A stretch of 64,000 bases of DNA, from the NCBI GenBank assembly GCA_964397305.1, contig CAYNIP010000003.1:134567-198566 (forward strand), written 5' to 3'. A model generated the notes under the pieces. That model was not told where the DNA came from. It ran no database searches and saw only the letters and a program-made list of their open reading frames with translations. Both the position numbers and the translations under genes were made by a program. Positions within the stretch are counted from its first letter, which is position 1, and each line of letters opens with the position of its first letter. This DNA is from JAAUTY01 sp964397305. GTDB taxonomy: Bacteria; Cyanobacteriota; Cyanobacteriia; Cyanobacteriales; Spirulinaceae. This document shows positions 35,355-43,987 of the stretch, piece after piece.

Positions 35355-38300
35355 CTACAGGTAGGAAGGAGGACCGAGGGGAACTGGGCTCAGACCAGCG
35401 ACGATCATAGCTTCGGCTGCTTCGGGGGGCAGGGGCGGCGCGAGGAAGTAGCCCTGGCCATATTCACAGCCCAGTTGGCGTAGGTGCTGGAGTTGAGCCA
35501 CGGTTTCAATGCCCTCGGCGACGACCTCCATATCGAGGGCGTGAGCGAGGGTGATGATAGCGCGGACAATCTCAGCATTGCTGCCATCGGGATTCATGCG
35601 GGCGACAAAGGAGCGGTCAATTTTCAGGGTGTGGGCGGGGAGACGGTGCAAGTAGCTGAGGGACGAGTAGCCAGTCCCGAAGTCGTCGATGCCGATCTGG
35701 ATATGGCGATCGCGCAGAGCACACAGGAGCTTGGTAGCAGCCTCAGCATTCTCCATCAACATACTCTCCGTCACCTCCAGCCGCAGGGAGGCATAGTCCA
35801 GCTCCGTTTCCCTGAGAATTGTATCGATCTGATCCAGCAAGCTGGGCTCCCGGAGCTGCTTGCTGGAGAGGTTAACGCTGACCGTGAGACTGTGGTGCTG
35901 GGGATAAGCCGTCTGCCAACGGTGGAGTTGGCGTGCGGCCTCCCGCAGGACCCATTGGCCCAAGGGAATGATCAGGCCAATTTCCTCAGCAATTGGGATG
36001 AACTGGACGGGGGAGATCCTGCCCTGCTGGGGATGCTGCCAGCGCAGGAGGGCCTCAAAGCCGGCCAAATTGTGGGTCACTAAGGAAACGATGGGTTGGT
36101 AATGCAGGCTGAACTCGCCCCGCTCAAAGGCGTGGCGTAGGTCCGTTTCCAGGCGGAGGCGGGCGATCGCCTGCTCGTGCATCTGTCGGTCAAAGATCGC
36201 ATAGCGTCCCTTGCCCGAGAACTTGGCCCGGTACATGGCTGTGTCAGCATCTCGCAGCAAGTCTTCCGGCTGTTCATAGTCAATCGTCGGGGTTACCGGC
36301 CACGGCTCCCCAAAGGTGACGGGTTTTTCCTCCCCCAGGCAACTCAAGGCAATGCCGATGCTGGCGTTGGTGTAGATTTCCTGGCCGGCAATCTTGAAAG
36401 GTCGCTGCAACTCCTGGGCAATCGTCTTGGCCACTTGCGCGGCGTCCTGGTTCTGCTGGAGTTCTTCCAGCAGAACCGCGAACTCGTCCCCGCCGAGGCG
36501 AGCGAGGGTATCGCTGGGGCGCAGGCAGCCCTCTAGGCGGCGGGCGATCGCCACCAGCAGGCGATCGCCCACATCATGACCCAAGCTGTCATTGATGACC
36601 TTGAAAGAATCGAGGTCGAGAAAGAGCACAGCAAACAGATAGCCCTGGCGTCGCTTGGCCCGCCGGATCGTATGCCAGAGCCGGTCAATAAACAGAGACC
36701 GATTCGGCAAATCCGTCAGGGCATCGTAGAAGGCGCTGTGACGCAGTTGCGCCTCGGCCTGCTTGCGTTCCGTCACATCGTTACTGATACCGTCCACGCG
36801 GACCGGCCGGCCGTGCTCATCCCGCACCAGCCGACAGCGGGTATAGAGCCAGCGCTCCGTGCCATCCGGGCGCTGAATGCGGTATTCGGCCTCGAGGCTA
36901 TTTTGCTGTTGCTTGAAGGTCTCGATCTTCTGGAGCACCTCCGGGCGATCCTCGGGGTGGATGGCATCGAGCCAAAGGGTAGGGTTGAGGAAGAAATCAT
37001 CCACAGCGCGCCCATAAATCCGCTCGGCTCCTGGATTGAGGTAGAGGGGGGTAAACGTCTCAGCACTACTTGACCAAACAACATCATCGATGGAGTCGAG
37101 GATGCCCTCCAGCCGCTGTTCGCTCAGCCACAGGGCCGCTTCCGCCTGCTTATGCTCCGTAATATCAACGATCTGGCTCAGGGTATGGCTGGGATTGCCG
37201 TGGTCATCGGTCAGCAGCACCACCTGCAAAAGCGCGTGAACGACCCGCCCACTCTTCGCTAGGAGGCGTTTTTCCAGCTTGTAGTCCGTGATCTCGCCTA
37301 GTAGCATTTGCTGGGTGGTGGCAAAGTCCACCGCCCGATCCTCGGGGTGAGTTAGATCCAGTACGCTCCGGTCTAGGAGTTCTTGGGCCTGGTACTCGAG
37401 GGCCTCACAGAGGGCGGGGTTGGTCTGAAGAATCCGGCCGTCCAGGCTCGCCAACATCATGCCAATCGGGGCGAGGGCAAACAGGTGGCGGAACTGCTCC
37501 TCACTCTGGCGCAGGGCCTGCTCGGAATAGAACTGGTCGGTAATGTCGGTAACGGAACAGACCACACTGGCGATCGCGCCGCTTTCGTCCTGAAGGGGTG
37601 CGCCATTGATCGACAGGTAGCGGCGGCTGCCATCGGGCCACTCAATCGCCTGGCGCACACTGAATACCGGCCGCCCCGTGGCCAGCACCTGCACAAAGGG
37701 CAGTTGCTCCTCGGGGAACGGCCGCCCCTCAAAGTCCGTGATTTTCCAAGTTGGGGCGTTGTAGCTGTGGGCTTCTAGTTCCGAGGGAGTCAAGCCCAAA
37801 AGTTTCTCGGCCTGGTCATTAGCGAAGGTGATCCGGCCCCTGGCATCGAGCACCACAATCGCGGCCACACTGGTTTGCATGATGCCATTGAGCAAGTCGC
37901 GCTCGCTGCGGAGGGCAGCTTCGACTCGTTTGCGCTCGGTGATGTCGGTTTGGACGCCAATAAAGTGGGTGAGATAGCCTTGAGCATCGCGCACGGGGGC
38001 GATGTAGAGGTCGTTCCAAAACTCCGAGCCATCCTGGCGGTAGTAGCGCAGGCTGGCGTGGAACTCACTGCCCCGAAAGAGGGCAGCTCGCAACTCCCGT
38101 TGTGGTTGAGGATCGGTGTCGGGGCCGGCCAGGAAGTGGATGCTCTGTCCGAGGGCGTCGCTGGCGCTGTAGCCCGTGAGGCGCTCAAAGCCGGGGTTGA
38201 CATAGAGCAGGGCAGCATCACTGGCGAGGGCGTCGCTGATGAAGATGCCGTTACTACTGGCGTTGATCGCTCGCTCCAAGAGGCGGAGTTGGGCTTGCTG

Positions 38301-39533
38301 GCGATCGCGCTCCACCGCGCTGGCGATCGCGGCCGCCGCCAATTGCAAGAACGGCTCATCAGCATCGCTCAAGGCTTCCGGCCAGTCAGCATACACCCCC
38401 AGCACGCCATAAAACCCTTGGGTCGTGTGGATAGGAACCCCAAGGCCGCTGGCCACCCCCCCATTGTGGAGCAGGGTCGAGCCCCGGAAGCGCGTCTCTA
38501 GGGGCAAGTCATCAAAGCGCACCGGGCGATCGCCCTGGCGGACGTAGCCCGGAAATGAACTGGCGGCCGCCGTCATCGTAGCACTGCCCAGGGTGGATTC
38601 GGGCCAGCCACACCCCGCCCGCAGCAAAAACGCGCTCTCATTGGGGAGGAGTTCCAGCACCTGGCTAAAGTTGACCCCCAAGGTCTCAGCGGCTAAGACC
38701 GCCACCTGCTGCAAATAGTCCTCCAGCACCAAGGCCCGGAGTCCCAACCGGCTGAGGCGGACCGCCGCCGTCTGCTGGCGGGCATAGCGTTCGGCGGCGA
38801 CGGCGAGGGCTTGAGCGGTGGTCGTATCCTGCAAGACCAAAAGCACCCCCTGGGCCTCAAGGTAGCAGTAGTGGGCCTGCCAATCCTGGGTCCGGCCGCC
38901 GGCCTCAAGGGTATGGAGGGGGCCCTGGCTGTTACGGCCCGTCGCCCAGCAAGCCTGCACGGCCTGTTGCACTTGCTCCGGGTCCGAGAAGATGGGGCTG
39001 GTAGCCTGGCCGAGGTCCGTGAAGACGGCCCCTTGGCTACGGGCGATCGCCGCCTCGTTGCAGTCCGCCAGCACCAAGACATCCTGGCGGCGGTGCCAGG
39101 TATAGGCCGGGAAGGGCAACTTCTGATACTGCGATCGCCAGTACTGGGCCTGAGCTTGGAGACTGCGGTCCTTCACCTCGCAGCGATAGCGCTCGACTTG
39201 GCAGCTCTGAAACTGCGTTTGCAAGCGTTCATTGGCCGCCCGCAGCCCCTGCACATCCCGCCGCAGACGCCGGGCAACGCGCAGTAGCACAATGCTAGCC
39301 GCCAGGCCTAGGGCCACCAGCAGGGCATAGCTCCAGTCCTGCAAGGGCAGCGGCGTCAAGGATGGCCAAGCCGCCGTCGTCGCCTCCCCAAAGTGGAAGA
39401 ATACAACTCCGACAGCACCCCCAAGGTCGAACAGCCAGGGTAGAGCCCCAGAGAACAGAGGTACACAACAAAAGGGTTGGTATTGCTGGCCTAGGGGACA
39501 AGGTTCTAAGCGACAGCCATTTACCTGATTCAT
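35355..39533 (-). CDS. multi-sensor diguanylate cyclase/phosphodiesterase
   Basis: A 1392-residue protein that should make and/or break cyclic-di-GMP. Hydrophobic segments lie at about 30-48 and 67-86. A degenerate PAS-like fold follows (about 135-240), then a GAF domain (about 250-410) and four PAS domains (about 420-540, 545-670, 675-795, 800-925). The GGDEF domain holds the intact motif at 1014-1018 (ARLGGDEFAVLLEE). The EAL domain starts near 1130 and has the EALLRW form at 1160, with ITLAHALDMEVVAEGIET near the end. Both catalytic signatures look intact, so net activity probably depends on the sensors. No conserved GAF cysteine typical of a cyanobacteriochrome is evident. The gene is monocistronic. 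Confidence 0.93.
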   Translation of the reverse strand: MNQVNGCRLEPCPLGQQYQPFCCVPLFSGALPWLFDLGGAVGVVFFHFGEATTAAWPSLTPLPLQDWSYALLVALGLAASIVLLRVARRLRRDVQGLRAANERLQTQFQSCQVERYRCEVKDRSLQAQAQYWRSQYQKLPFPAYTWHRRQDVLVLADCNEAAIARSQGAVFTDLGQATSPIFSDPEQVQQAVQACWATGRNSQGPLHTLEAGGRTQDWQAHYCYLEAQGVLLVLQDTTTAQALAVAAERYARQQTAAVRLSRLGLRALVLEDYLQQVAVLAAETLGVNFSQVLELLPNESAFLLRAGCGWPESTLGSATMTAAASSFPGYVRQGDRPVRFDDLPLETRFRGSTLLHNGGVASGLGVPIHTTQGFYGVLGVYADWPEALSDADEPFLQLAAAAIASAVERDRQQAQLRLLERAINASSNGIFISDALASDAALLYVNPGFERLTGYSASDALGQSIHFLAGPDTDPQPQRELRAALFRGSEFHASLRYYRQDGSEFWNDLYIAPVRDAQGYLTHFIGVQTDITERKRVEAALRSERDLLNGIMQTSVAAIVVLDARGRITFANDQAEKLLGLTPSELEAHSYNAPTWKITDFEGRPFPEEQLPFVQVLATGRPVFSVRQAIEWPDGSRRYLSINGAPLQDESGAIASVVCSVTDITDQFYSEQALRQSEEQFRHLFALAPIGMMLASLDGRILQTNPALCEALEYQAQELLDRSVLDLTHPEDRAVDFATTQQMLLGEITDYKLEKRLLAKSGRVVHALLQVVLLTDDHGNPSHTLSQIVDITEHKQAEAALWLSEQRLEGILDSIDDVVWSSSAETFTPLYLNPGAERIYGRAVDDFFLNPTLWLDAIHPEDRPEVLQKIETFKQQQNSLEAEYRIQRPDGTERWLYTRCRLVRDEHGRPVRVDGISNDVTERKQAEAQLRHSAFYDALTDLPNRSLFIDRLWHTIRRAKRRQGYLFAVLFLDLDSFKVINDSLGHDVGDRLLVAIARRLEGCLRPSDTLARLGGDEFAVLLEELQQNQDAAQVAKTIAQELQRPFKIAGQEIYTNASIGIALSCLGEEKPVTFGEPWPVTPTIDYEQPEDLLRDADTAMYRAKFSGKGRYAIFDRQMHEQAIARLRLETDLRHAFERGEFSLHYQPIVSLVTHNLAGFEALLRWQHPQQGRISPVQFIPIAEEIGLIIPLGQWVLREAARQLHRWQTAYPQHHSLTVSVNLSSKQLREPSLLDQIDTILRETELDYASLRLEVTESMLMENAEAATKLLCALRDRHIQIGIDDFGTGYSSLSYLHRLPAHTLKIDRSFVARMNPDGSNAEIVRAIITLAHALDMEVVAEGIETVAQLQHLRQLGCEYGQGYFLAPPLPPEAAEAMIVAGLSPVPLGPPSYL

Positions 39534-39764
39534 GCTGATCTGTCAATTGCAATACTGACGGTCCTGAGCAAGATGTTTTAAGCGTGCTTCCCCGATCTAC
39601 CTATGATATTGGCTGCTCTTAACGAACCGATCAAAACCCCGGTAAGTCTTTGGAATTGGGACCGTAACCATTAATTTTCATGAAGCAAAATAAATTTTTG
39701 TATCTACTACCGTGAAGTTTTCCCGCTCTCACGAGTTGGTCCGTTGACGCCGAGTTGAAACGCT

Positions 39765-40025
39765 TAGCTCCCCTTCTCCCCACTTTAGGCGAAGGAGCCG
39801 GAGGGTGAGGACCCCATTTCTCCCCGCTTTGGGAGCAGAAGCCGGGGGATGTAGACGCGCAGCAGCGTCTCGCAGGGGGCCTCCGTAACGCGGAAGAGGG
39901 CCACACTTTTGAGCAGGTAAGCAGATTAAGTCTATTAACTGTAAATATCGCTCGCAGAGGACGATACTCTGCTCCTTGAACCCTAGCTCGAAATTCAGGG
40001 GAGCCGCGCTTTTTTTCGTTCACCC
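39765..40025. mobile_element. family B element, degenerate left end
   Basis: The right end is well preserved: ACTCTGCTCCTTGAACCC, then TTCAGGGGAGCCGCGC, a T-run and CGTTCACCC at 40025. The core CTCCCCTTCTCCCCACTTTA, a TGTAGACGCGCAGCAGCGTC block and about 40 AT-rich bases of unrelated DNA (39908-39948) interrupt it. The left terminus is not recognisable. Confidence 0.5.
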
Positions 40026-40118
40026 TCGGCCTGCCGGCCTGCGCTCAGCGTCTACCCCTCTACACTGGGAGGCGTGAACCTGATGGCCTGATACCAGCCC
40101 CAAGCGCTTGAGAATCTT

Positions 40119-40187
40119 TAGGTTGGGTGAACCCAAGAAATCCAACGCCATCCTTAGCAGCGGTTGGGTTTTGCTAGACCCAACCTA
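40119..40187. repeat. 69-base GGTTGGGTT-type palindromic repeat, copy 2
   Basis: Begins TAGGTTGGGTGAACCC and ends GACCCAACCTA, with GCGGTTGGGTTTTGCTAG inside. The same length as 8179-8247 and about three-quarters identical by eye. It lies directly upstream of the aminopeptidase gene. Confidence 0.7.
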
Positions 40188-40241
40188 ACCGATTGTCAAC
40201 ATGGGTTAGGCCGTCAGGGCGTGACCTTGCTGCCTCTGTTG

Positions 40242-41621
40242 ATGCTGACAATGTTAACCTCCCAGACCCTCGCGGCCCTCGAGGCCCGCCGCCAGCGGCT
40301 CGCCGTCCCTGGGACCAGCTCAGTCTTGCTCTGGTCAGGCCAGGCTCCGCCCCGCAACTTTGCGGCCAATCGTTACCCCTTTCGGGCTAGTAGCCACTTT
40401 CTCTACTTTGCCGGTCTGAACCTGGAGCAGGCGGTGATCCAGCTTGAGGCCGGCCGCCTGACGCTTTATATGGATGAACCTAGTTCGTCTAGCGCTCTTT
40501 GGCATGGGCCGACCCCGAGCCGGGATGAGCTGGCGGCGGCGATCGCGGCGGTGGCAGCCTATCCCCTAGCGGCGGTTCCGCGTGGGCCCAAGGTGGCGAC
40601 GATCGGGCTGCCGGATGCGGCCCAGCGCGCTCAGCAGGCGGCCTGGCTCCAGCGGCCGGTGCGGCCGGGGGCCGAGAGCCAAGGGGGCGATCGCGCTCTG
40701 GCCGAGGCGATAATCCAGCTCCGACTCCGCCACGATGCGGCGGCGATCGCCGAACTCCGCCAGGCCGTCGCCGCCAGCGTCGCTGCCCACCAAGCCGGGG
40801 TGCGGGCCCTGCCCCGAGCCCAGCGCGAGGCCGAAGTACGGGCGGCTCTGGAGGCCGAGTTGCTCGCCCGGGATCTCGCCTGGGCCTACCCCAGCATCGT
40901 CACGGTCGCCGGGGAAGTGCTCCACAATAACCGCTACCACCGGGCGATCGCCCCCCAGGATCTGCTGCTCATGGATGCGGGGGCCGAAAGCCCCGGCGGT
41001 TGGGCAGCGGATATCACGAGAACCGTTCCCGCGCGGGGCCGCTTTTCGGCCACCCAGCGGGCCCTTTATGAGGTGGTGCTTGCGGCTCAGGAGGCTGGCA
41101 TCGCGGCGATTCGGCCGGGGGTGGAGTATCGGGCTATTCATTTACAAGCCGCCCACACCTTGGCGGCAGGCCTGGTGGACCTGGGGATTCTGCGGGGGCA
41201 GCCGGAGACCTTGGTAGACCGTGATGCTCATGCCCTCTTTTTCCCGCACGGGATCGGGCACTTGCTGGGGCTGGATGTCCATGATCTGGAAGACTTGGGG
41301 GATCTGGCGGGCTATGCCCCCGGACGCCAGCGGAGCGATCGCTTCGGCCTCGCCTTCCTGCGCCTGGATCGACCGCTCCAAGCGGGCATGGTCGTGACGG
41401 TTGAACCGGGATTTTATCAAGGGCCGGCCCTGCTCCAGGACCCAGCCCGACGCGACCTGTACCGCGACTGTGTGAACTGGGAGCGCTTAGCCCAGTTTGC
41501 CGATGTACGGGGGATTCGGATCGAGGACGACGTGCTGGTAACAGCGACGGGAGCGGAGGTGCTCTCGGCGGCTCTCCCCAAGGCTCCAGCGGCTGTGGAG
41601 GCTTGGGTTCAGGGCTCATGA
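40242..41621 (+). CDS. aminopeptidase P family metallopeptidase
   Basis: A 459-residue M24-family enzyme expected to remove N-terminal residues ahead of proline. The N-terminal AMP_N domain includes NFAANRYPFRASSHFLYFAG. The catalytic pita-bread domain (about 190-440) shows the five metal ligands: Asp in LLMDAGAES and in GWAADITRTVPARG, His in FFPHGIGHLLGLDVHD, Glu in MVVTVEPGFY and Glu in IRIEDDVLVT. Length and order match bacterial PepP. The ATG at 40242 is the earliest plausible start; another is nine bases on (40251). The frame stays open upstream, but that stretch is repeat DNA. There is no obvious operon. Confidence 0.9.
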   Translation: MLTMLTSQTLAALEARRQRLAVPGTSSVLLWSGQAPPRNFAANRYPFRASSHFLYFAGLNLEQAVIQLEAGRLTLYMDEPSSSSALWHGPTPSRDELAAAIAAVAAYPLAAVPRGPKVATIGLPDAAQRAQQAAWLQRPVRPGAESQGGDRALAEAIIQLRLRHDAAAIAELRQAVAASVAAHQAGVRALPRAQREAEVRAALEAELLARDLAWAYPSIVTVAGEVLHNNRYHRAIAPQDLLLMDAGAESPGGWAADITRTVPARGRFSATQRALYEVVLAAQEAGIAAIRPGVEYRAIHLQAAHTLAAGLVDLGILRGQPETLVDRDAHALFFPHGIGHLLGLDVHDLEDLGDLAGYAPGRQRSDRFGLAFLRLDRPLQAGMVVTVEPGFYQGPALLQDPARRDLYRDCVNWERLAQFADVRGIRIEDDVLVTATGAEVLSAALPKAPAAVEAWVQGS

Positions 41622-41761
41622 CCCCTGGGACAGCAGTTTACAACTAGGGCGCGATCGCAGTACCCTCGGGCTATCCCAATGCTTGGATTCACCCTGACAG
41701 CTGGCGGTGGCTTCACGGCCCGCTTTTGAGGGACGAATCCGTAATCATTTGCTTCCCCACT

Positions 41762-42391
41762 ATGACGATGCTAACGCTGCCGCTGGATGAGATTCGCTAC
41801 AACGAGCAGGGGCTGGTGCCGGCGATCGCCCAGGACTACCTGGATGGCACGGTGCTGATGATGGCCTGGATGAATCGCGAGTCTCTGGAAAAAACCCTGG
41901 AGACCGGCCAGGCCTGGTACTGGAGCCGCTCGCGCCAGGAACTGTGGCCCAAGGGCGCGACCTCAGGCCACTGGCAAAATGTGCAGGCGATTCGCTATGA
42001 CTGCGACAGTGATGCGCTCCTGCTGACGATTGAGCAAGTCGGAAACATTGCCTGCCACACGGGCGAACGCAGTTGCTTCCACCAAACCAGCACGGGCAAG
42101 CAAGCCCCACCGCCGGACTTGCTCTCTCAGGTCTATGGGGTCATTTGCGATCGCCGCGACCACCCCCAGCCCGATTCCTACACCTGCAAGCTCCTCCAGG
42201 GCGGCGACAACAAGATTCTCAAGAAAATCGGCGAAGAGGCGGCGGAAGTGGTCATGGCTTGTAAAGATGATGAGGCCGAGGCGATCGCGGCGGAAGTCGC
42301 GGACCTGCTCTATCACACCCTCGTGGCGATGGCTCACCACGGCGTCACTCCCCGCGATGTCTACCGCCAGTTGCAGGCGCGGCGGCGCTAG
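41762..42391 (+). CDS. hisIE: bifunctional phosphoribosyl-AMP cyclohydrolase / phosphoribosyl-ATP pyrophosphatase
   Basis: A 209-residue fusion catalysing the second and third steps of histidine synthesis. The HisI half (about 1-115) has QDYLDGTVLMMAWMNRESLE, the SGHWQNVQAIRYDCDSDALL region and the zinc/magnesium site NIACHTGERSCF. The HisE half (about 120-209) has YTCKLLQGGDNKILKKIGEE followed by AAEVVMACKDDEAEA, the pyrophosphatase helix. Two ATG codons six bases apart (41762 and 41768) are possible starts; the first is used. It is followed after 100 bases by an exported-protein gene. Confidence 0.96.
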   Translation: MTMLTLPLDEIRYNEQGLVPAIAQDYLDGTVLMMAWMNRESLEKTLETGQAWYWSRSRQELWPKGATSGHWQNVQAIRYDCDSDALLLTIEQVGNIACHTGERSCFHQTSTGKQAPPPDLLSQVYGVICDRRDHPQPDSYTCKLLQGGDNKILKKIGEEAAEVVMACKDDEAEAIAAEVADLLYHTLVAMAHHGVTPRDVYRQLQARRR

Positions 42392-42491
42392 GGTCGGCCC
42401 TCAGGGTTTCTCCCCGCCAGGGGACAAGCGCGGCGAACGGGGCGATACTGGTGCTCAGGGGCCTACTCCCTTGCTGTCTTCGTCAGAAACC

Positions 42492-43007
42492 ATGAAACGT
42501 TTCACCCTCTTTGTCCTCGCCAGTGTCGGCTTGCTGCTCCCGGGAGTTCCCCGGGCGATCGCCCAGTCCGGCGGCCCCCCTACCTGCCCAACTCGCTTTT
42601 GGGTAGACCCGGCCACGGGCGAAACTCGCTGTATTAGCGGCTTTGGTCGCCAAAGCCAGCCCCTCCCCTCGGGGGGGGCCGTGGCCTTTCTGGACCATCT
42701 GAAAACCTGCACCCCGTTTTTGAGCCAGCGAGCGGTTTTTACGGTGGAAGTCATTCGCGGGCCGGAGGGCGATCGCTGTGTGGTCGAAACCTACGTCCCC
42801 GACGAGACGCAGTTGCTGCAAATCCGGGTCTGCCGCTTCAGCCGCGAGAGCATCGCTCTGCAAACCGACGCCAGCGCCTACCGGTTTGCCCGGGCCCTGG
42901 ATCAGCGCCAAGGCGGAGCCTTCGACAACCCCCATGCGGCTCGGCTTGAGGCCCTGGAACAGCAAGAGTGTGCGGCTCCAGAGACGCCAAAGCCGCTGGT
43001 ATTATGA
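42492..43007 (+). CDS. small exported cysteine-containing protein
   Basis: A 171-residue protein starting with a clean signal peptide (MKRFTLFVLASVGLLLPGVP, cleavage after AIA). The mature part contains cysteines at PTCPTRF, ETRCISGFG, LKTCTPF, GDRCVVETY, IRVCRFS and QQECAAP, which could form three disulfides in the periplasm. The start is the ATG of the signal peptide; the frame stays open far upstream through hisIE, but that part is a shadow. I do not recognise the family; similar small secreted proteins are common in cyanobacteria. Confidence 0.72.
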   Translation: MKRFTLFVLASVGLLLPGVPRAIAQSGGPPTCPTRFWVDPATGETRCISGFGRQSQPLPSGGAVAFLDHLKTCTPFLSQRAVFTVEVIRGPEGDRCVVETYVPDETQLLQIRVCRFSRESIALQTDASAYRFARALDQRQGGAFDNPHAARLEALEQQECAAPETPKPLVL

Positions 43008-43044
43008 AGGCGATCCTACCGCCCCCGGACCGGAGTAAAGACCC

Positions 43045-43953
43045 TTGAAGGTAACGTGGCTGAAGCGTGCGCTGCGCTGGCTCGTGATCGGGGCGGTTCT
43101 CTTCTTTCTGGGCCAAACCTTGCGGGCCCACTGGCAAGAGGTGCTGGCTCTGGATGTGAGCCAATGGCGTGGCTCCTGGCTAGGGCTGAGTTTTTTGCTG
43201 ACTCTAGCGGCCCATGGCTGGACGGGCTGGGTCTGGGGCTGGATTCTTGCCACCCTGGGGCAGCCGGTTTCGGGGCGCTGGAGCACGGCGATTTACCTGC
43301 AAACGAATATCGCCAAGTACTTGCCGGGGAATGTTTGGCATCTCTACGGGCGGGTGCGGGCCGCCCAGGGGCAGGGGGCTTCTTGGGCGATCGCCACCCT
43401 CAGCGTGCTCATGGAGGCCCTGTTGCTGGTGGCCTCGGGCCTAATCGTAGCTCTGCGGGCGACGCCCCAGGCCGGGGGAGGGGTGCAGTGGCTCGGCCTT
43501 GCAGCCGTCCTAGTCAGCCTCCACCCCCGGGCCCTCAATCCCCTGCTGCGGCTGGCGGGCCGGTGGTCGGGGACAGCACCGGAGGCTGTGGAGCGGGTGC
43601 AGCGTTACCCTGCCCGACCCCTTCTGGGAGAAGTGGTGTTCTTGATCGGGCGGAGTTTGGGCTTTCTGGCTACGGTCCACGCCTTGACCCCCCTGACGGC
43701 GGGGCAACTGCTGCCCCTAACCAGTGCCTATAGTTTGGCCTGGCTGTCAGGGATGGTGATTCCGGGAGCCCCCGGGGGCCTGGGGGTCTTTGAGGCGATC
43801 GCCCTGCGGCTGCTGGCCGGCAATCTGGATATGGGGGTCCTGTTGGGGGCGATCGCGGTCTACCGCTTGATCAACACCGTCGCGGAGGTGGCCGGGGCCG
43901 GCCTGGGGAGGGGAATGCAGCAGTGGGCTGACAGACGGGCGCGTTCGCGCTAG
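43045..43953 (+). CDS. UPF0104 / lysylphosphatidylglycerol-flippase-like membrane protein
   Basis: A 302-residue protein with about eight hydrophobic helices, matching the LPG_synthase_TM/UPF0104 family (LGLSFLLTLAAHGWTGWVWG, INIAKYLPGNVWHLYGR-like stretch at about 88-104, SGMVIPGAPGGLGVFEAIAL near 245). There is no C-terminal aminoacyl-transferase domain, so it is not an MprF lipid synthase. Related stand-alone proteins are proposed lipid-linked substrate flippases. The start is TTG, the only in-frame start near the family N-terminus, with GGAG nine bases upstream. It is 37 bases downstream of the exported-protein gene and 34 bases upstream of the alpha-E gene, so a short operon is likely. 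Confidence 0.85.
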   Translation: MKVTWLKRALRWLVIGAVLFFLGQTLRAHWQEVLALDVSQWRGSWLGLSFLLTLAAHGWTGWVWGWILATLGQPVSGRWSTAIYLQTNIAKYLPGNVWHLYGRVRAAQGQGASWAIATLSVLMEALLLVASGLIVALRATPQAGGGVQWLGLAAVLVSLHPRALNPLLRLAGRWSGTAPEAVERVQRYPARPLLGEVVFLIGRSLGFLATVHALTPLTAGQLLPLTSAYSLAWLSGMVIPGAPGGLGVFEAIALRLLAGNLDMGVLLGAIAVYRLINTVAEVAGAGLGRGMQQWADRRARSR

Positions 43954-43987
43954 AGTTAGCGGCAAGATTTGTTCACCCTTTCGCGCC

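Larger units (their letters stand above)
39534..40241. other. intergenic repeat region
   Basis: Contains a degenerate family B element (about 39765-40025) and the second full GGTTGGGTT-type repeat (40119-40187). A leftward 130-codon frame at 39631-40023 is built from the repeat and is not called. The first 200 bases are single-copy and AT-rich, and probably hold the promoter of the GGDEF/EAL gene. Confidence 0.55.

Noticed and set aside
39631..40023. 130-codon leftward open frame
   Set aside because: It is made largely of family B repeat DNA and has no protein-like conservation or start signal.
42030..42491. Upstream extension of the exported protein through hisIE
   Set aside because: It overlaps hisIE in another frame. 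The signal-peptide ATG at 42492 is the natural start.
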